From Proteobacteria bacterium SG_bin5 (GTDB lineage: Bacteria > Pseudomonadota > Alphaproteobacteria > Sphingomonadales > Sphingomonadaceae): DNA of 21,868 bases. A program made the position numbers and the translations under genes. Each line of letters opens with the position of its first letter. Position 1 is the stretch's first letter. The stretch spans positions 1 to 21,868 of the forward strand of contig LWDI01000064.1 in NCBI GenBank assembly GCA_002083475.1, given 5' to 3'. The notes under the pieces are model-generated. The model did no database searches. It worked only from the letters and a program-made list of their open reading frames with translations, and had not been told where the DNA came from. Below are positions 8,037 to 15,229 of the stretch, in pieces.

Positions 8037-11000
8037 ATGAGCGACGCCCCCACTCCGCGCGACTGGCGCGATACCGTTTTCCTGCCCAAGACCGATTTTC
8101 CGATGAAAGCCGGGCTGCCCGCGAAGGAGCCGGGCATTCTCGCGCGCTGGCAGGAAGCCGGGCTCTACGAACGGCTGCGCGCGGCGCGGCGGGGGCGCGA
8201 GAAATTCATCCTGCATGACGGCCCGCCCTATGCGAACGGCGACATGCATATCGGCCATGCGCTCAACCATATCCTGAAGGACATGGTGTGCCGCACGCGC
8301 AACCTGATGGGCTATGACGCGCCGTACGTGCCCGGCTGGGATTGCCACGGCCTCCCCATCGAATGGAAGGTCGAGGAGGAATATCGCAAGGCGAAGAAGA
8401 ACAAGGACGAGGTGCCCCCGGCCGAATTCCGCGCGCAGTGCCGGGCCTATGCGCAGAAATGGGTCGATACCCAGCGCGAGCAGCTGAAGCGGCTCGGCAT
8501 TCTGGGCGATTGGGATCATCCCTATCTGACGATGGATTTCCAGGCCGAGGCGGTGATCGTCGCCGAGCTGATGAAGTTCGCCGCGAGCGAGCAGCTTTAT
8601 CGCGGCGCCAAGCCGGTGATGTGGTCGCCGGTGGAAAAGACCGCGCTCGCCGAGGCCGAGGTGGAATATGAGGATATCGTCTCGACGCAGATCGACGTGG
8701 CGTTCGAGATCGTCGAGGCGCCCAACGCGCCCGAACTGGTCGGCGCGCACGCGGTGATCTGGACGACGACGCCGTGGACGATCCCGGTGAACCAGGCGAT
8801 CGCTTATGGGGAGGAGGTTTATTACCTGCATTTCGCAGCGACAGACGGCCGACGTTATGTTGTTGCTTTCGACCTAATTGAGCACTTTCTGAGGCGCGCA
8901 GGCCTCTCGTTCAATGATGGTCAGTTTGCCGGTTCGACGCTGGCCGAACAGATGGGCGCCGTTGCCGGCGCGCAAGTCCAAGGCGCCGCCCTCGCCGGCG
9001 CCAAGGCACGCCACCCGATGGCCAAATTCTTCGAGCCCCTCCCCTTTAGGGGAGGGGTTGGGGGTGGGGGCGGTGCAGCGAGCGCCGCACCCGGTTCAGA
9101 CAGCCCCCACCCCACCCCCTCCCCTAAAGGGGAGGGGCTTAGTATCCGCACGGACAGCCCCCTCGCCGAATTCTTCCTGCGGCCGCGCCCCTTCCTCCCC
9201 GGCGAGTTCGTCACCACCGATCAGGGCACCGGCCTCGTCCATATGTCCCCCGATCATGGCGAGGATGATTTCGCGCTGTGCAAGGCGCATGGGCTCGACC
9301 CCGTCTTCGCGGTGGAGGCGGACGGCAAGTACCGTGCCGATTGGCCCTGGCTCGGCGGGCAGGGGAGCGTGATCAACCCCAAGTTCAACGCCCCCGATGG
9401 TCCGATCTGCACCGCTTTGGGCGAGGCCGGCGCGCTGCTCGCGGCGAGCGCGGATTATAAGCATAGCTATCCGCATAGCTGGCGCTCCAAGGCGAAACTG
9501 ATCTTCCGCTGCACGCCGCAATGGTTCGTGCCGATGGATCGGCCGATGAAAAGCGATCGTCCGGGGGACGATCGCAATCGGTCGATCGGCGCGCAGAGCG
9601 CGCCGCAGAGCCTGGGCGGCGCGGCCCCTCCACCACCGGCTTCGCCGGCGGTCCCCCTCCCCAAGCCGAGCTTGGGGAGGACCGAAGACAATTCCTCCCC
9701 AAGCTTGCTTGGGGAGGGGGACCACGCGGAGCGTGGTGGAGGGGCCGACACCCTCCGCGCCCGCGCGCTGGCCGCGATCGACGCCACGACCTTCTACCCC
9801 CCCAAGGGCCGCAACCGCATTCGCTCGATGGTCGAAGGGCGGCCCGATTGGGTGCTCAGCCGCCAGCGCGCCTGGGGGGTGCCGATCACCTTGTTCGTCC
9901 ACCGCCAGACCGGGCGCTATTTGCGCGACGAAACCGTCAACGCCCGCATCGTCGCCGCGATTCGCGAGAGCGGGGTCGACGCCTGGACCGCCGAGCGCGC
10001 GCAGGAATATCTCGGGGACGCCTATCGCGCCGAGGATTACGAGCAGGTGTTCGACATTTTGGACGTGTGGTTCGACAGCGGCAGCACGCACGCCTTCGTG
10101 CTCGATAGCGGGCGCTGGCCCGATCTGCGTTGGCCGGCGGACCTTTATCTCGAAGGCAGCGACCAGCATCGCGGCTGGTTCCAATCCTCGCTGCTCGAAG
10201 CGAGCGGCACGCGCGGCCGCGCGCCCTATGACGCGGTGCTCACCCATGGCTTCACGATGGACGCCAAGGGCATGAAAATGTCCAAGTCGCTGGGCAACAC
10301 GGTCAACCCGCTCGATCTGATGAAGGATTATGGCGCGGACATTTTGCGGCTCTGGGCGCTCTCGGTCGATTTCACCGAGGATCACCGGATCGGCAAGGAA
10401 ATCCTCGCCGGCGTCGCCGATCAATATCGCAAGCTGCGCAACAGCTTCCGCTATCTGCTCGGCGCGCTCGAAGGCTTCGACGACGCCGAACGGGTGGCGG
10501 TGGACGAGATGCCCGAGCTCGAGCGCTATATGCTCGCGCTCCTCGCCAAGCTCGACCGCGAATTGCGCGTGGCGGCGGAGACCTATGAGTTCAACCGCTA
10601 CGTCCGCCTGCTCACCGATTTCGCGAACGAGGATTTGAGCGCTTTCTATTTCGATATCCGGAAGGACGCGCTTTATTGCGATGTTGGCCCGAACTTGCCC
10701 GAGGGGACGCTCAAGCGGCGGGCGTATTGCACGGTGCTCGACACGCTGTTCCACGCGCTGATCCGCTATGCGGCGCCGGTGATCGTGTTCACGGCGGAGG
10801 AAGTGTGGGGCACGCGCTATCCAGATGCGGAGAGCGTGCATCTGCTGGAGTGGCCGGCGTTGCCGCTCGATCGTCACCCCCGCGCAAGCGGGGGTCCAGA
10901 CGGGCAGACGGCCGCCGGAATGGATTCCCGCCTTCGCGGGAATGACGGCGAGGATCCAGGCGCTGCCCTGGTCGAGCGCTGGACCGCGCTGCGCGCGCTG

Positions 11001-11264
11001 CGCACCGAGGTGCTCGCCGCGATCGAGCCGATGCGGCGCGCCAAGGAAATCGGCTCGGGCCTGGAAGCGCGGGTGACCTTGCCCACGCTGCCCGCGGAAG
11101 CCGCGCTGTTGGCCGAGCTGTTCATCTCCGGCACCGTCGCCGCGGGCGATGCCCTCGCCGTCGCGCGGACGGATGACCATAAATGCGGCCGCTGTTGGCG
11201 CCATCTGCCCGAAGTCAGCGCAGACGGCGCGCTGTGCGCGCGCTGCACGGAGATGGTCGCATGA
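8037..11264 (+). CDS. ileS: Isoleucyl-tRNA synthetase, enlarged by three in-frame repeat insertions
   Basis: IleRS (EC 6.1.1.5) charges tRNA-Ile with isoleucine and edits valine. The catalytic HIGH motif is at 71-74 and KMSKS at 747-751. The editing domain has WTTTPWT at 242-248 and GTGLVHMSPDHGEDDF near 397. The catalytic core continues with WVLSRQRAWGVPI, and the C-terminal zinc site uses Cys1050, Cys1053, Cys1067 and Cys1070. The protein is 1075 residues against about 940 normally. The surplus maps to three palindromic repeats read in frame, at about residues 329-376, 504-572 and 946-971. All fall between conserved motifs. The start is secure because a stop codon lies 15 bases upstream with no other start between. 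It overlaps lspA by four bases (ATGA). No T-box leader is visible. Confidence 0.96.
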   Translation: MSDAPTPRDWRDTVFLPKTDFPMKAGLPAKEPGILARWQEAGLYERLRAARRGREKFILHDGPPYANGDMHIGHALNHILKDMVCRTRNLMGYDAPYVPGWDCHGLPIEWKVEEEYRKAKKNKDEVPPAEFRAQCRAYAQKWVDTQREQLKRLGILGDWDHPYLTMDFQAEAVIVAELMKFAASEQLYRGAKPVMWSPVEKTALAEAEVEYEDIVSTQIDVAFEIVEAPNAPELVGAHAVIWTTTPWTIPVNQAIAYGEEVYYLHFAATDGRRYVVAFDLIEHFLRRAGLSFNDGQFAGSTLAEQMGAVAGAQVQGAALAGAKARHPMAKFFEPLPFRGGVGGGGGAASAAPGSDSPHPTPSPKGEGLSIRTDSPLAEFFLRPRPFLPGEFVTTDQGTGLVHMSPDHGEDDFALCKAHGLDPVFAVEADGKYRADWPWLGGQGSVINPKFNAPDGPICTALGEAGALLAASADYKHSYPHSWRSKAKLIFRCTPQWFVPMDRPMKSDRPGDDRNRSIGAQSAPQSLGGAAPPPPASPAVPLPKPSLGRTEDNSSPSLLGEGDHAERGGGADTLRARALAAIDATTFYPPKGRNRIRSMVEGRPDWVLSRQRAWGVPITLFVHRQTGRYLRDETVNARIVAAIRESGVDAWTAERAQEYLGDAYRAEDYEQVFDILDVWFDSGSTHAFVLDSGRWPDLRWPADLYLEGSDQHRGWFQSSLLEASGTRGRAPYDAVLTHGFTMDAKGMKMSKSLGNTVNPLDLMKDYGADILRLWALSVDFTEDHRIGKEILAGVADQYRKLRNSFRYLLGALEGFDDAERVAVDEMPELERYMLALLAKLDRELRVAAETYEFNRYVRLLTDFANEDLSAFYFDIRKDALYCDVGPNLPEGTLKRRAYCTVLDTLFHALIRYAAPVIVFTAEEVWGTRYPDAESVHLLEWPALPLDRHPRASGGPDGQTAAGMDSRLRGNDGEDPGAALVERWTALRALRTEVLAAIEPMRRAKEIGSGLEARVTLPTLPAEAALLAELFISGTVAAGDALAVARTDDHKCGRCWRHLPEVSADGALCARCTEMVA
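9021..9176. repeat. Palindromic repeat insertion 1 in ileS, flanked by a 12-bp direct repeat
   Basis: Two arms, 9036-9070 and 9104-9137, are near-perfect reverse complements. Each begins or ends in its own palindrome of the form cccctccccttt/aggggagggg (9036-9057 and 9116-9137). The insert is bounded by gccaaattcttc (9021-9032) and gccgaattcttc (9165-9176), an 11/12 match exactly 144 bp apart. That amounts to 48 whole codons. It encodes a low-complexity stretch rich in Gly, Pro, Ser and Ala inside the editing domain. The same kind of C/G-block palindrome is common between genes in sphingomonads (general knowledge, not searched). Confidence 0.85.
9553..9575. repeat. Short perfect palindrome at the left end of ileS insertion 2
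   Basis: gcgatcgtcc (9553-9562) and ggacgatcgc (9566-9575) pair perfectly around GGG. It lies 46 bp to the left of the larger compound repeat and is also read in frame (about residues 506-513). It appears to be a separate repeat unit placed in the same variable segment of ileS. Confidence 0.7.
9622..9747. repeat. Compound palindromic repeat insertion 2 in ileS
   Basis: The left arm (9622-9680) and right arm (9694-9747) are reverse complements of one another apart from differing hairpin loops. Each holds a perfect 11-bp stem cctccccaagc/gcttggggagg (9656-9680 with loop cga; 9694-9717 with loop tt). A second small hairpin sits in each arm (ccggcttcgccgg on the left, ccacgcggagcgtgg on the right). 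The element is read in frame as a Pro/Gly/Ser-rich segment between the QWFVPMD and AIDATTFYPPKGRNRI parts of the catalytic core. Confidence 0.85.
10872..10947. repeat. Palindromic repeat insertion 3 in ileS
   Basis: The ends are imperfect inverted repeats: cgtcacccccgc at the left against gcgggaatgacg at the right. Two inner hairpins are perfect: cccccgc/gcggggg (10877-10894, loop gcaa) and ttcccgc/gcgggaa (10925-10942, loop cttc). This is the widespread intergenic repeat type whose translation gives peptides such as MDSRLRGNDG, seen here at residues 962-971. It sits between LLEWPALPL and ALVERWTALRALR, the linker joining the anticodon-binding bundle to the C-terminal part. Confidence 0.85.
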
Positions 11265-11767
11265 AGCTGCCCGTTCTCGGCCTGGCGGTTGCCGCCGGTA
11301 TTTTCGCGCTCGATCAGCTGGTGAAATATTATGTCACCGGCCCGCTCCAGCTCGATCTGCTCGCCGGCGCGCCAATGGACTTGCTGCCGATCTTCCGGCT
11401 GCGCTTCGTGGCGAACAGCGGCATTTCGCTAGGGTTTTTGCGCGCCGATAGCGAGACCGCGCGCTGGCTGCTCGTCGCGATGACGGCGGCGATCGCGGCG
11501 GGGGTCGTCGGCTGGATGTGGCGCGAGGGGCGGCGCTGGGATCAGGCGGCGCTGGGGCTGGTGCTGGGGGGCGCGCTCGGCAATATCCTCGATCGCGTGC
11601 GGTTGGGCTATGTGGTCGATTACGCCGATCTGCATTTCGGCGAGTGGAGCCCGTTTTTGGTCTTCAATCTGGCGGATGCGGCGATTAGTGCAGGGGTCAT
11701 AGTGCTGCTCGCGCGCGCCTTCTTGGTGCGCGAACGGCCGAGCAGCCGGGTGGAGACAGGACAATGA
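11261..11767 (+). CDS. lspA: Lipoprotein signal peptidase (signal peptidase II)
   Basis: LspA (EC 3.4.23.36) is the inner-membrane aspartyl protease that removes signal peptides from diacylated prolipoproteins. The 168-residue sequence has four membrane segments. The family motifs are DQLVKYYV, FVANSGISLGFL, GGALGNILDRVRLGYVVDY and FNLADAAISAG. The catalytic pair is expected to be Asp120 (in VVDY) and Asp139 (in NLAD). The ATG at 11261 overlaps the ileS stop codon as ATGA and has GGAG eight bases upstream, so translation is probably coupled. A longer frame upstream merely re-reads ileS. The ileS-lspA order is classic in proteobacteria, and the next gene downstream encodes a probable lipoprotein substrate. 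Confidence 0.97.
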   Translation: MKLPVLGLAVAAGIFALDQLVKYYVTGPLQLDLLAGAPMDLLPIFRLRFVANSGISLGFLRADSETARWLLVAMTAAIAAGVVGWMWREGRRWDQAALGLVLGGALGNILDRVRLGYVVDYADLHFGEWSPFLVFNLADAAISAGVIVLLARAFLVRERPSSRVETGQ

Positions 11768-12177
11768 CGCGCGCTTTGGCATTTCTGGCGGTCGGCACGG
11801 CCGTCCTGGTGACGGGCTGCGGCGGCGGCAGTGGCCTGAACCGAGTCAAGCCCAATGAATATGCGGTCGCGCGCCAGGCGCCTTTGGTGATCCCGCCCGA
11901 TTACGCGCTGGTGCCGCCCAAGCCCGGCGCGCCGCGTCCGCAGGATCAGAATCCGAACACGCTCGCGCTGGAGGCCCTGTTCGGCGGCCCCGTCCAGCGC
12001 CCGCCCGGCGAGGCGGCGGTGGTCGAACAAGCGGGCGGCGATCAGATCGCGCCGGGGGTGCGCTCCGAAGTGGGCGACCCCAAGACGCAAGTGATCGACA
12101 AGGGCGCGACCACGCGCGACATCGTCGCCGCCCCCGAAGGCGATGGCCAGGCGGCGCGAACCAAGACGCCGCAATAG
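11764..12177 (+). CDS. DUF3035 lipoprotein (BamF-like)
   Basis: This 137-residue predicted lipoprotein has a signal peptide ending in the lipobox LVTGC, with Cys19 as the lipidated residue. The mature part contains KPNEYAVARQAPLVIPPDYALVPPKPG, the signature of DUF3035. In Caulobacter a protein of this family is BamF, an alphaproteobacterial subunit of the outer-membrane beta-barrel assembly machine. The rest is low-complexity and acidic to polar, without further motifs. The ATG overlaps the lspA stop codon (ATGA) and GGAG precedes it by eight bases, making it the third gene of a translationally coupled operon. Family assignment is good; a Bam role is inferred from the relatives. Confidence 0.85.
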   Translation: MTRALAFLAVGTAVLVTGCGGGSGLNRVKPNEYAVARQAPLVIPPDYALVPPKPGAPRPQDQNPNTLALEALFGGPVQRPPGEAAVVEQAGGDQIAPGVRSEVGDPKTQVIDKGATTRDIVAAPEGDGQAARTKTPQ

Positions 12178-12198
12178 CGGCTCGGCCGGGCCGAGCCG
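12178..12198. terminator. GC-rich hairpin between DUF3035 and the first porin
   Basis: cggctcggcc (12178-12187) and ggccgagccg (12189-12198) form a near-continuous stem directly after the DUF3035 stop codon. It also lies just past the stop codon of the opposing porin gene. No T tract follows on either strand, so termination is plausible only by position; it could act on both strands. Confidence 0.4.
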
Positions 12199-12208
12199 CC
12201 GTCCCTCC

Positions 12209-13027
12209 TCAGAACGTCGCGGTGAGCGAAATCACCGCCGTCCCGTTCGAGATCGACCCCGATCCATTTTGCCCGCGCGTGAATTGCGGCGCCAGCCGCG
12301 CGGCGTCGGCGGCCGAAATATCGGTCGCGACATAGCTTAGGTTGAAGGTCAAATTGCGCCACGTCACGTCGCCGCCCACCGCATAATCGACATATTTGCC
12401 CGTCGGCGCGACGCTGGTGCCATTGGGGCCGAGCCCGGGATTGCCCGCCGAATAGCCGATATGGCCTTTGAGCGTGAACGGCGTCTTGGGCACCGCCACC
12501 GCCGCGTCCCCGGCGACATAGAGATTGTCCTCGAGCTGCTGGCGGCTGAACGGCGTGTTCGAATAATTGGCGAGCGCGCGCTGCGGCGGCGCGTAGAAGA
12601 CGCTGCCGGTGAGCGTGACCGGCCCCTTGGTGCGGCTATATTTGGCGTAGAATTCGACATAATCGGTGAGCGTCGCGCCGCCGGGATAATTATACCAGGT
12701 TAGCCCGACATCGGCGGTGCCCTTGAACAGATCGTGCTTGAAGCCGACGATCGCGTCGAGTTCCAAATTGGGGCCGCCGAACGTGCCCCAGCCCGCCAGA
12801 TTCGAACCCCAAATCCCGGCATAGACGCCGCTCTTGTGCGAAACGGTGATGCCCGCCTGCGCCGCCGGTTTGGTATCCGATTGGGAAACGCCGCGCAGCC
12901 GATAATCGCTGACGAAGGCGACGCTCCCGGAAACCGTGATCGCCGGCGGCGGATCGGTGGGATCGGCGAGCGCGGGCGTCGCCACCGCGCCCAGCCCCAG
13001 AAGCGCCAAGAACTTCAGAATTCGCAT
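12209..13027 (-). CDS. TorF family putative porin (first copy)
   Basis: This 272-residue outer-membrane protein has a signal peptide (MRILKFLALLGLGAVATPALA) and an N-terminal block, SDYRLRGVSQS at 40-50, typical of the TorF/gcw_chp family. Further family segments include GTADVGLTWYNYPGG, DYVEFYAKYS and YAPPQRAL. The chain ends in a phenylalanine (SLTATF), the usual recognition signal for outer-membrane beta-barrel assembly. The ATG follows AAGGGGGG at a good distance. Substrate and pore activity are unknown. A paralogue lies directly upstream on the same strand (13185-13946), suggesting tandem duplication followed by divergence. Confidence 0.9.
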   Translation of the reverse strand: MRILKFLALLGLGAVATPALADPTDPPPAITVSGSVAFVSDYRLRGVSQSDTKPAAQAGITVSHKSGVYAGIWGSNLAGWGTFGGPNLELDAIVGFKHDLFKGTADVGLTWYNYPGGATLTDYVEFYAKYSRTKGPVTLTGSVFYAPPQRALANYSNTPFSRQQLEDNLYVAGDAAVAVPKTPFTLKGHIGYSAGNPGLGPNGTSVAPTGKYVDYAVGGDVTWRNLTFNLSYVATDISAADAARLAPQFTRGQNGSGSISNGTAVISLTATF

Positions 13028-13080
13028 AGTACACCCCCCTTGGTAGAGCGATGTCCCGCCTGCGTTGATGCCATCGCGGT

Positions 13081-13098
13081 CGGAACGGTCGCGTTCCG
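13081..13098. promoter_or_regulatory. Possible operator dyad upstream of the first porin
   Basis: cggaacg (13081-13087) and cgttccg (13092-13098) form a perfect 7-bp inverted repeat with a 4-base centre, 54-71 bases upstream of the porin start codon. Similar CGTTC/GAACG words recur just beyond it (about 13109-13128). It lies where a regulator-binding site would be expected, but no regulator is identified and no clear -10/-35 pair is visible. Confidence 0.35.
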
Positions 13099-13184
13099 CA
13101 GGATGGTCGTTCGATCGTTACCGAAACGTGCCGGACTTTGCCGCGCCGCACAACAAGAAACTTAGGCACTACCCGGTTTGGGCA

Positions 13185-13946
13185 TCAGAAAGTAACCCCA
13201 AGCGTCACCACCCCGGTCGGCGCGCCATTGGCGAAGGCGAAGCCGCTCGCGCGCGCGGCATCGCGGCGGATGTCGGTATCGACATAGGCGACCCCCAGCC
13301 GCAGCCGCCGCCGGCTATAGGTCGCGCCGAGCGACCAGTCCCAATAATCGCCGGTGGGGCTGAGCGCGAAGCCATTGGGGTTCAGCCCGCGCGCGCCGTT
13401 CGAATGGCCGATATGCGCATTGATCGTGATCGGCCGCGCCGGAATGCCGAGATCGGCATCGGCGGCGAGGTAGAGATTGTCGTCGCGCCGCCCCCCGCTG
13501 CCGATCGAGCGCTGCGCGGGGGCATAGGCCAGGCGCCCGGTCATCGTCAGCGGGCCGATCGTGCCGGCATAGGCGCCGGTCAGCTCGAGATAATCGCTGG
13601 TGCCGCGCCCGCCCGGATACAGCGTCCAGGCGAGGCCGAGATCGGCGGTGCCGCGCCCGAGCGGGCGGCGGAGCCCCGCGTAAAGCTGCAGCTCGACCGG
13701 CGCGCCGTTGCTCCCGAAGCCGGTGACGCGCGTCGCGGTGAGGCCGAGATAAGCGCCGCTCCGGTGCTCGGCGGACAAGTCGATTTGCGCCGAGGGTTGG
13801 CCCTCGCTGCGCGACACCCCCCGCGCGCGATAATCGGAGAGAAAGGCGAGATCGGCGCGCGGCGTGATCGGCTTGGGCGGCGCGGTGTCCTGCGCGGCGA
13901 CGGGGGCGGCGATCAGGCCGAGAAAAGCGAGCGGGAAGAAGCGCAT
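13185..13946 (-). CDS. TorF family putative porin (second copy)
   Basis: This 253-residue outer-membrane protein has a signal peptide (MRFFPLAFLGLIAAPVAAQ). The same ordered blocks as the neighbouring porin appear: SDYRARGVSRS at 37-47, then SGAYLGL, GTADLGLAWTLYPGG, DYLELTGAYAG, YAPAQRS and a terminal phenylalanine (VTLGVTF). It is shorter and clearly diverged from the first copy. The gap of 157 bp between the two is large enough for separate promoters. The ATG lacks a strong ribosome site. Function within the family is unknown, so the porin role is inferred. Confidence 0.88.
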   Translation of the reverse strand: MRFFPLAFLGLIAAPVAAQDTAPPKPITPRADLAFLSDYRARGVSRSEGQPSAQIDLSAEHRSGAYLGLTATRVTGFGSNGAPVELQLYAGLRRPLGRGTADLGLAWTLYPGGRGTSDYLELTGAYAGTIGPLTMTGRLAYAPAQRSIGSGGRRDDNLYLAADADLGIPARPITINAHIGHSNGARGLNPNGFALSPTGDYWDWSLGATYSRRRLRLGVAYVDTDIRRDAARASGFAFANGAPTGVVTLGVTF

Positions 13947-14020
13947 GGGCGCTGGCTAGGGCAAGCGGCGGGGTTCGTCCACTGGTGGCGTACCGGCGGC
14001 ATTGGCGCGGCGCCGGTCCC

Positions 14021-15229
14021 CTACCACCCCTCCGCCGCGCGCAGTCGGTCGAGCCCGGCGCGCAGATCGGCGATCAGATCGGCGGGGTCTTCCAAGCCGA
14101 TCGACAGGCGGATCAGCGGTCCGTCGAAATCGCAGACGGTCGCGCTGCGGTGGCGCGCGGGATCGGCGGGGATGGCGAGGCTTTCATAGCCGCCCCAGCT
14201 ATAGCCGAGGCCGAACAGCTCGAGCCCGTCGAGCAGCGCGACGCGGCCCTTGTCGCCGCCCTTCAGCACCACCCCGAACAGCCCCGAGGCACCGAGAAAA
14301 TCGCGCTCGAAAATCGCGTGCCCGGGACAATCGGGCAAAGCCGGGTGGAGGACGCGCGCGACCTCGGGCTGGGCGCTCAGCCATTTGGCGATCGCCCGCG
14401 CGCTCGCGCCCTGCGCCTCCAGCCGCACCGCCATCGTCCGCAGCCCGCGCGCGGCGAGCCAGGCATCGTCGGGGCTTGCCACCTGGCCCAATTGGCGGCT
14501 GGTTTCCTGCAACCGCCCCCATAGGGCGGGCGCGGCGGTGACCGAGCCGATCATCACGTCCGAATGGCCGCTCACATATTTGGTGCCCGCGAGGATCGCG
14601 AGATCGACCCCGTGCGCGATCGCGGGAAACAGCAAGGGCGTCGCCCATGTATTGTCGAGCAGCGTCACCACCCCGCGCGCTTTCGCGGCGGCGCAGATCG
14701 CGGGCACGTCCTGCACCTCGAAGGTCAGGCTGCCCGGGCTCTCCATCAGGATCGCGCGGGTGGCGGGGCCGATCAGCTCGGCGATGCCCCCGCCGACCAA
14801 GGGATCGTAGAAGCGCGTCGCCACGCCGAAGCGCGCGAGCAGACCGGTCGCCAGGCTCCGCGTCGGATCATAGGCCGAATCGACGCAGAGCAGTTCGTCG
14901 CCGGGCGACAGCACGCTGAGCAGCGCGGCGGCGATCGCGGCGACGCCGCTGGGATAGAGGAACGTCCCAGCCGCGCCCGGTTCGAGCTCGGTCAGCGCCT
15001 CGGCGAGCGACCATTGCGTGGGCGCGCCGCGGCGACCGTAGAACAGCTTGTGATGCGTGTCGCGCCCGCGCGCGCGCATCTCCGCCACCGACTCGTACAA
15101 ATGCGTCGAGGCGCGCCAGACCGGCGGGTTGACGATGCCTTGCGTCCATTCGTCCCGCCGCCCCCCGGTCACCACGCGGGTGCGGGGGCGGCGGGGAGCC
15201 TTGGCGTTGCTCGACTTGTCGTCGCTCAA
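14021..15229 (-). CDS. metC: Cystathionine beta-lyase (PLP-dependent)
   Basis: This cytoplasmic enzyme (EC 4.4.1.13) cleaves cystathionine to homocysteine, pyruvate and ammonia in methionine synthesis. The 402-residue sequence is of the Cys/Met PLP family. FYGRRGAPT supplies phosphate-binding Tyr and Arg (Tyr64, Arg66). LLDNTWATPLLF contains the cofactor aspartate Asp192, and AGTKYVSGHSD contains the Schiff-base Lys217. The frame is open further upstream into sseA, but the best start is TTG at 15229, giving MSDDKSSNAK. It overlaps the sseA stop codon as TTGA and so avoids a long overlap. A related gamma-lyase activity cannot be excluded by eye, though the sequence pattern favours beta-lyase. 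Confidence 0.92.
   Translation of the reverse strand: MSDDKSSNAKAPRRPRTRVVTGGRRDEWTQGIVNPPVWRASTHLYESVAEMRARGRDTHHKLFYGRRGAPTQWSLAEALTELEPGAAGTFLYPSGVAAIAAALLSVLSPGDELLCVDSAYDPTRSLATGLLARFGVATRFYDPLVGGGIAELIGPATRAILMESPGSLTFEVQDVPAICAAAKARGVVTLLDNTWATPLLFPAIAHGVDLAILAGTKYVSGHSDVMIGSVTAAPALWGRLQETSRQLGQVASPDDAWLAARGLRTMAVRLEAQGASARAIAKWLSAQPEVARVLHPALPDCPGHAIFERDFLGASGLFGVVLKGGDKGRVALLDGLELFGLGYSWGGYESLAIPADPARHRSATVCDFDGPLIRLSIGLEDPADLIADLRAGLDRLRAAEGW

Noticed and set aside
9021..9176. Intein or intron in ileS
   Set aside because: The inserts are only 26-70 residues, low in complexity, without intein splice-block residues or intron secondary structure. Their core is a palindromic repeat.
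9036..9747. CRISPR array suggested by clustered repeats
   Set aside because: The repeats are inverted palindromes of differing type, not regularly spaced direct repeats with unique spacers.
9544..10947. Target-site duplications around insertions 2 and 3
   Set aside because: I looked for flanking direct repeats and found only short words (such as gatcggc) that are common in this GC-rich DNA. Only insertion 1 has a convincing pair.
9096..11204. Long minus-strand open frame opposite ileS
   Set aside because: This is an antisense shadow. Its composition is that of a mirror frame, and ileS motifs run across the whole region on the + strand.
8037..11264. ileS as a pseudogene broken by repeats
   Set aside because: The frame is uninterrupted and HIGH, KMSKS, the editing motifs and all zinc cysteines are present. 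lspA is coupled to its stop codon.
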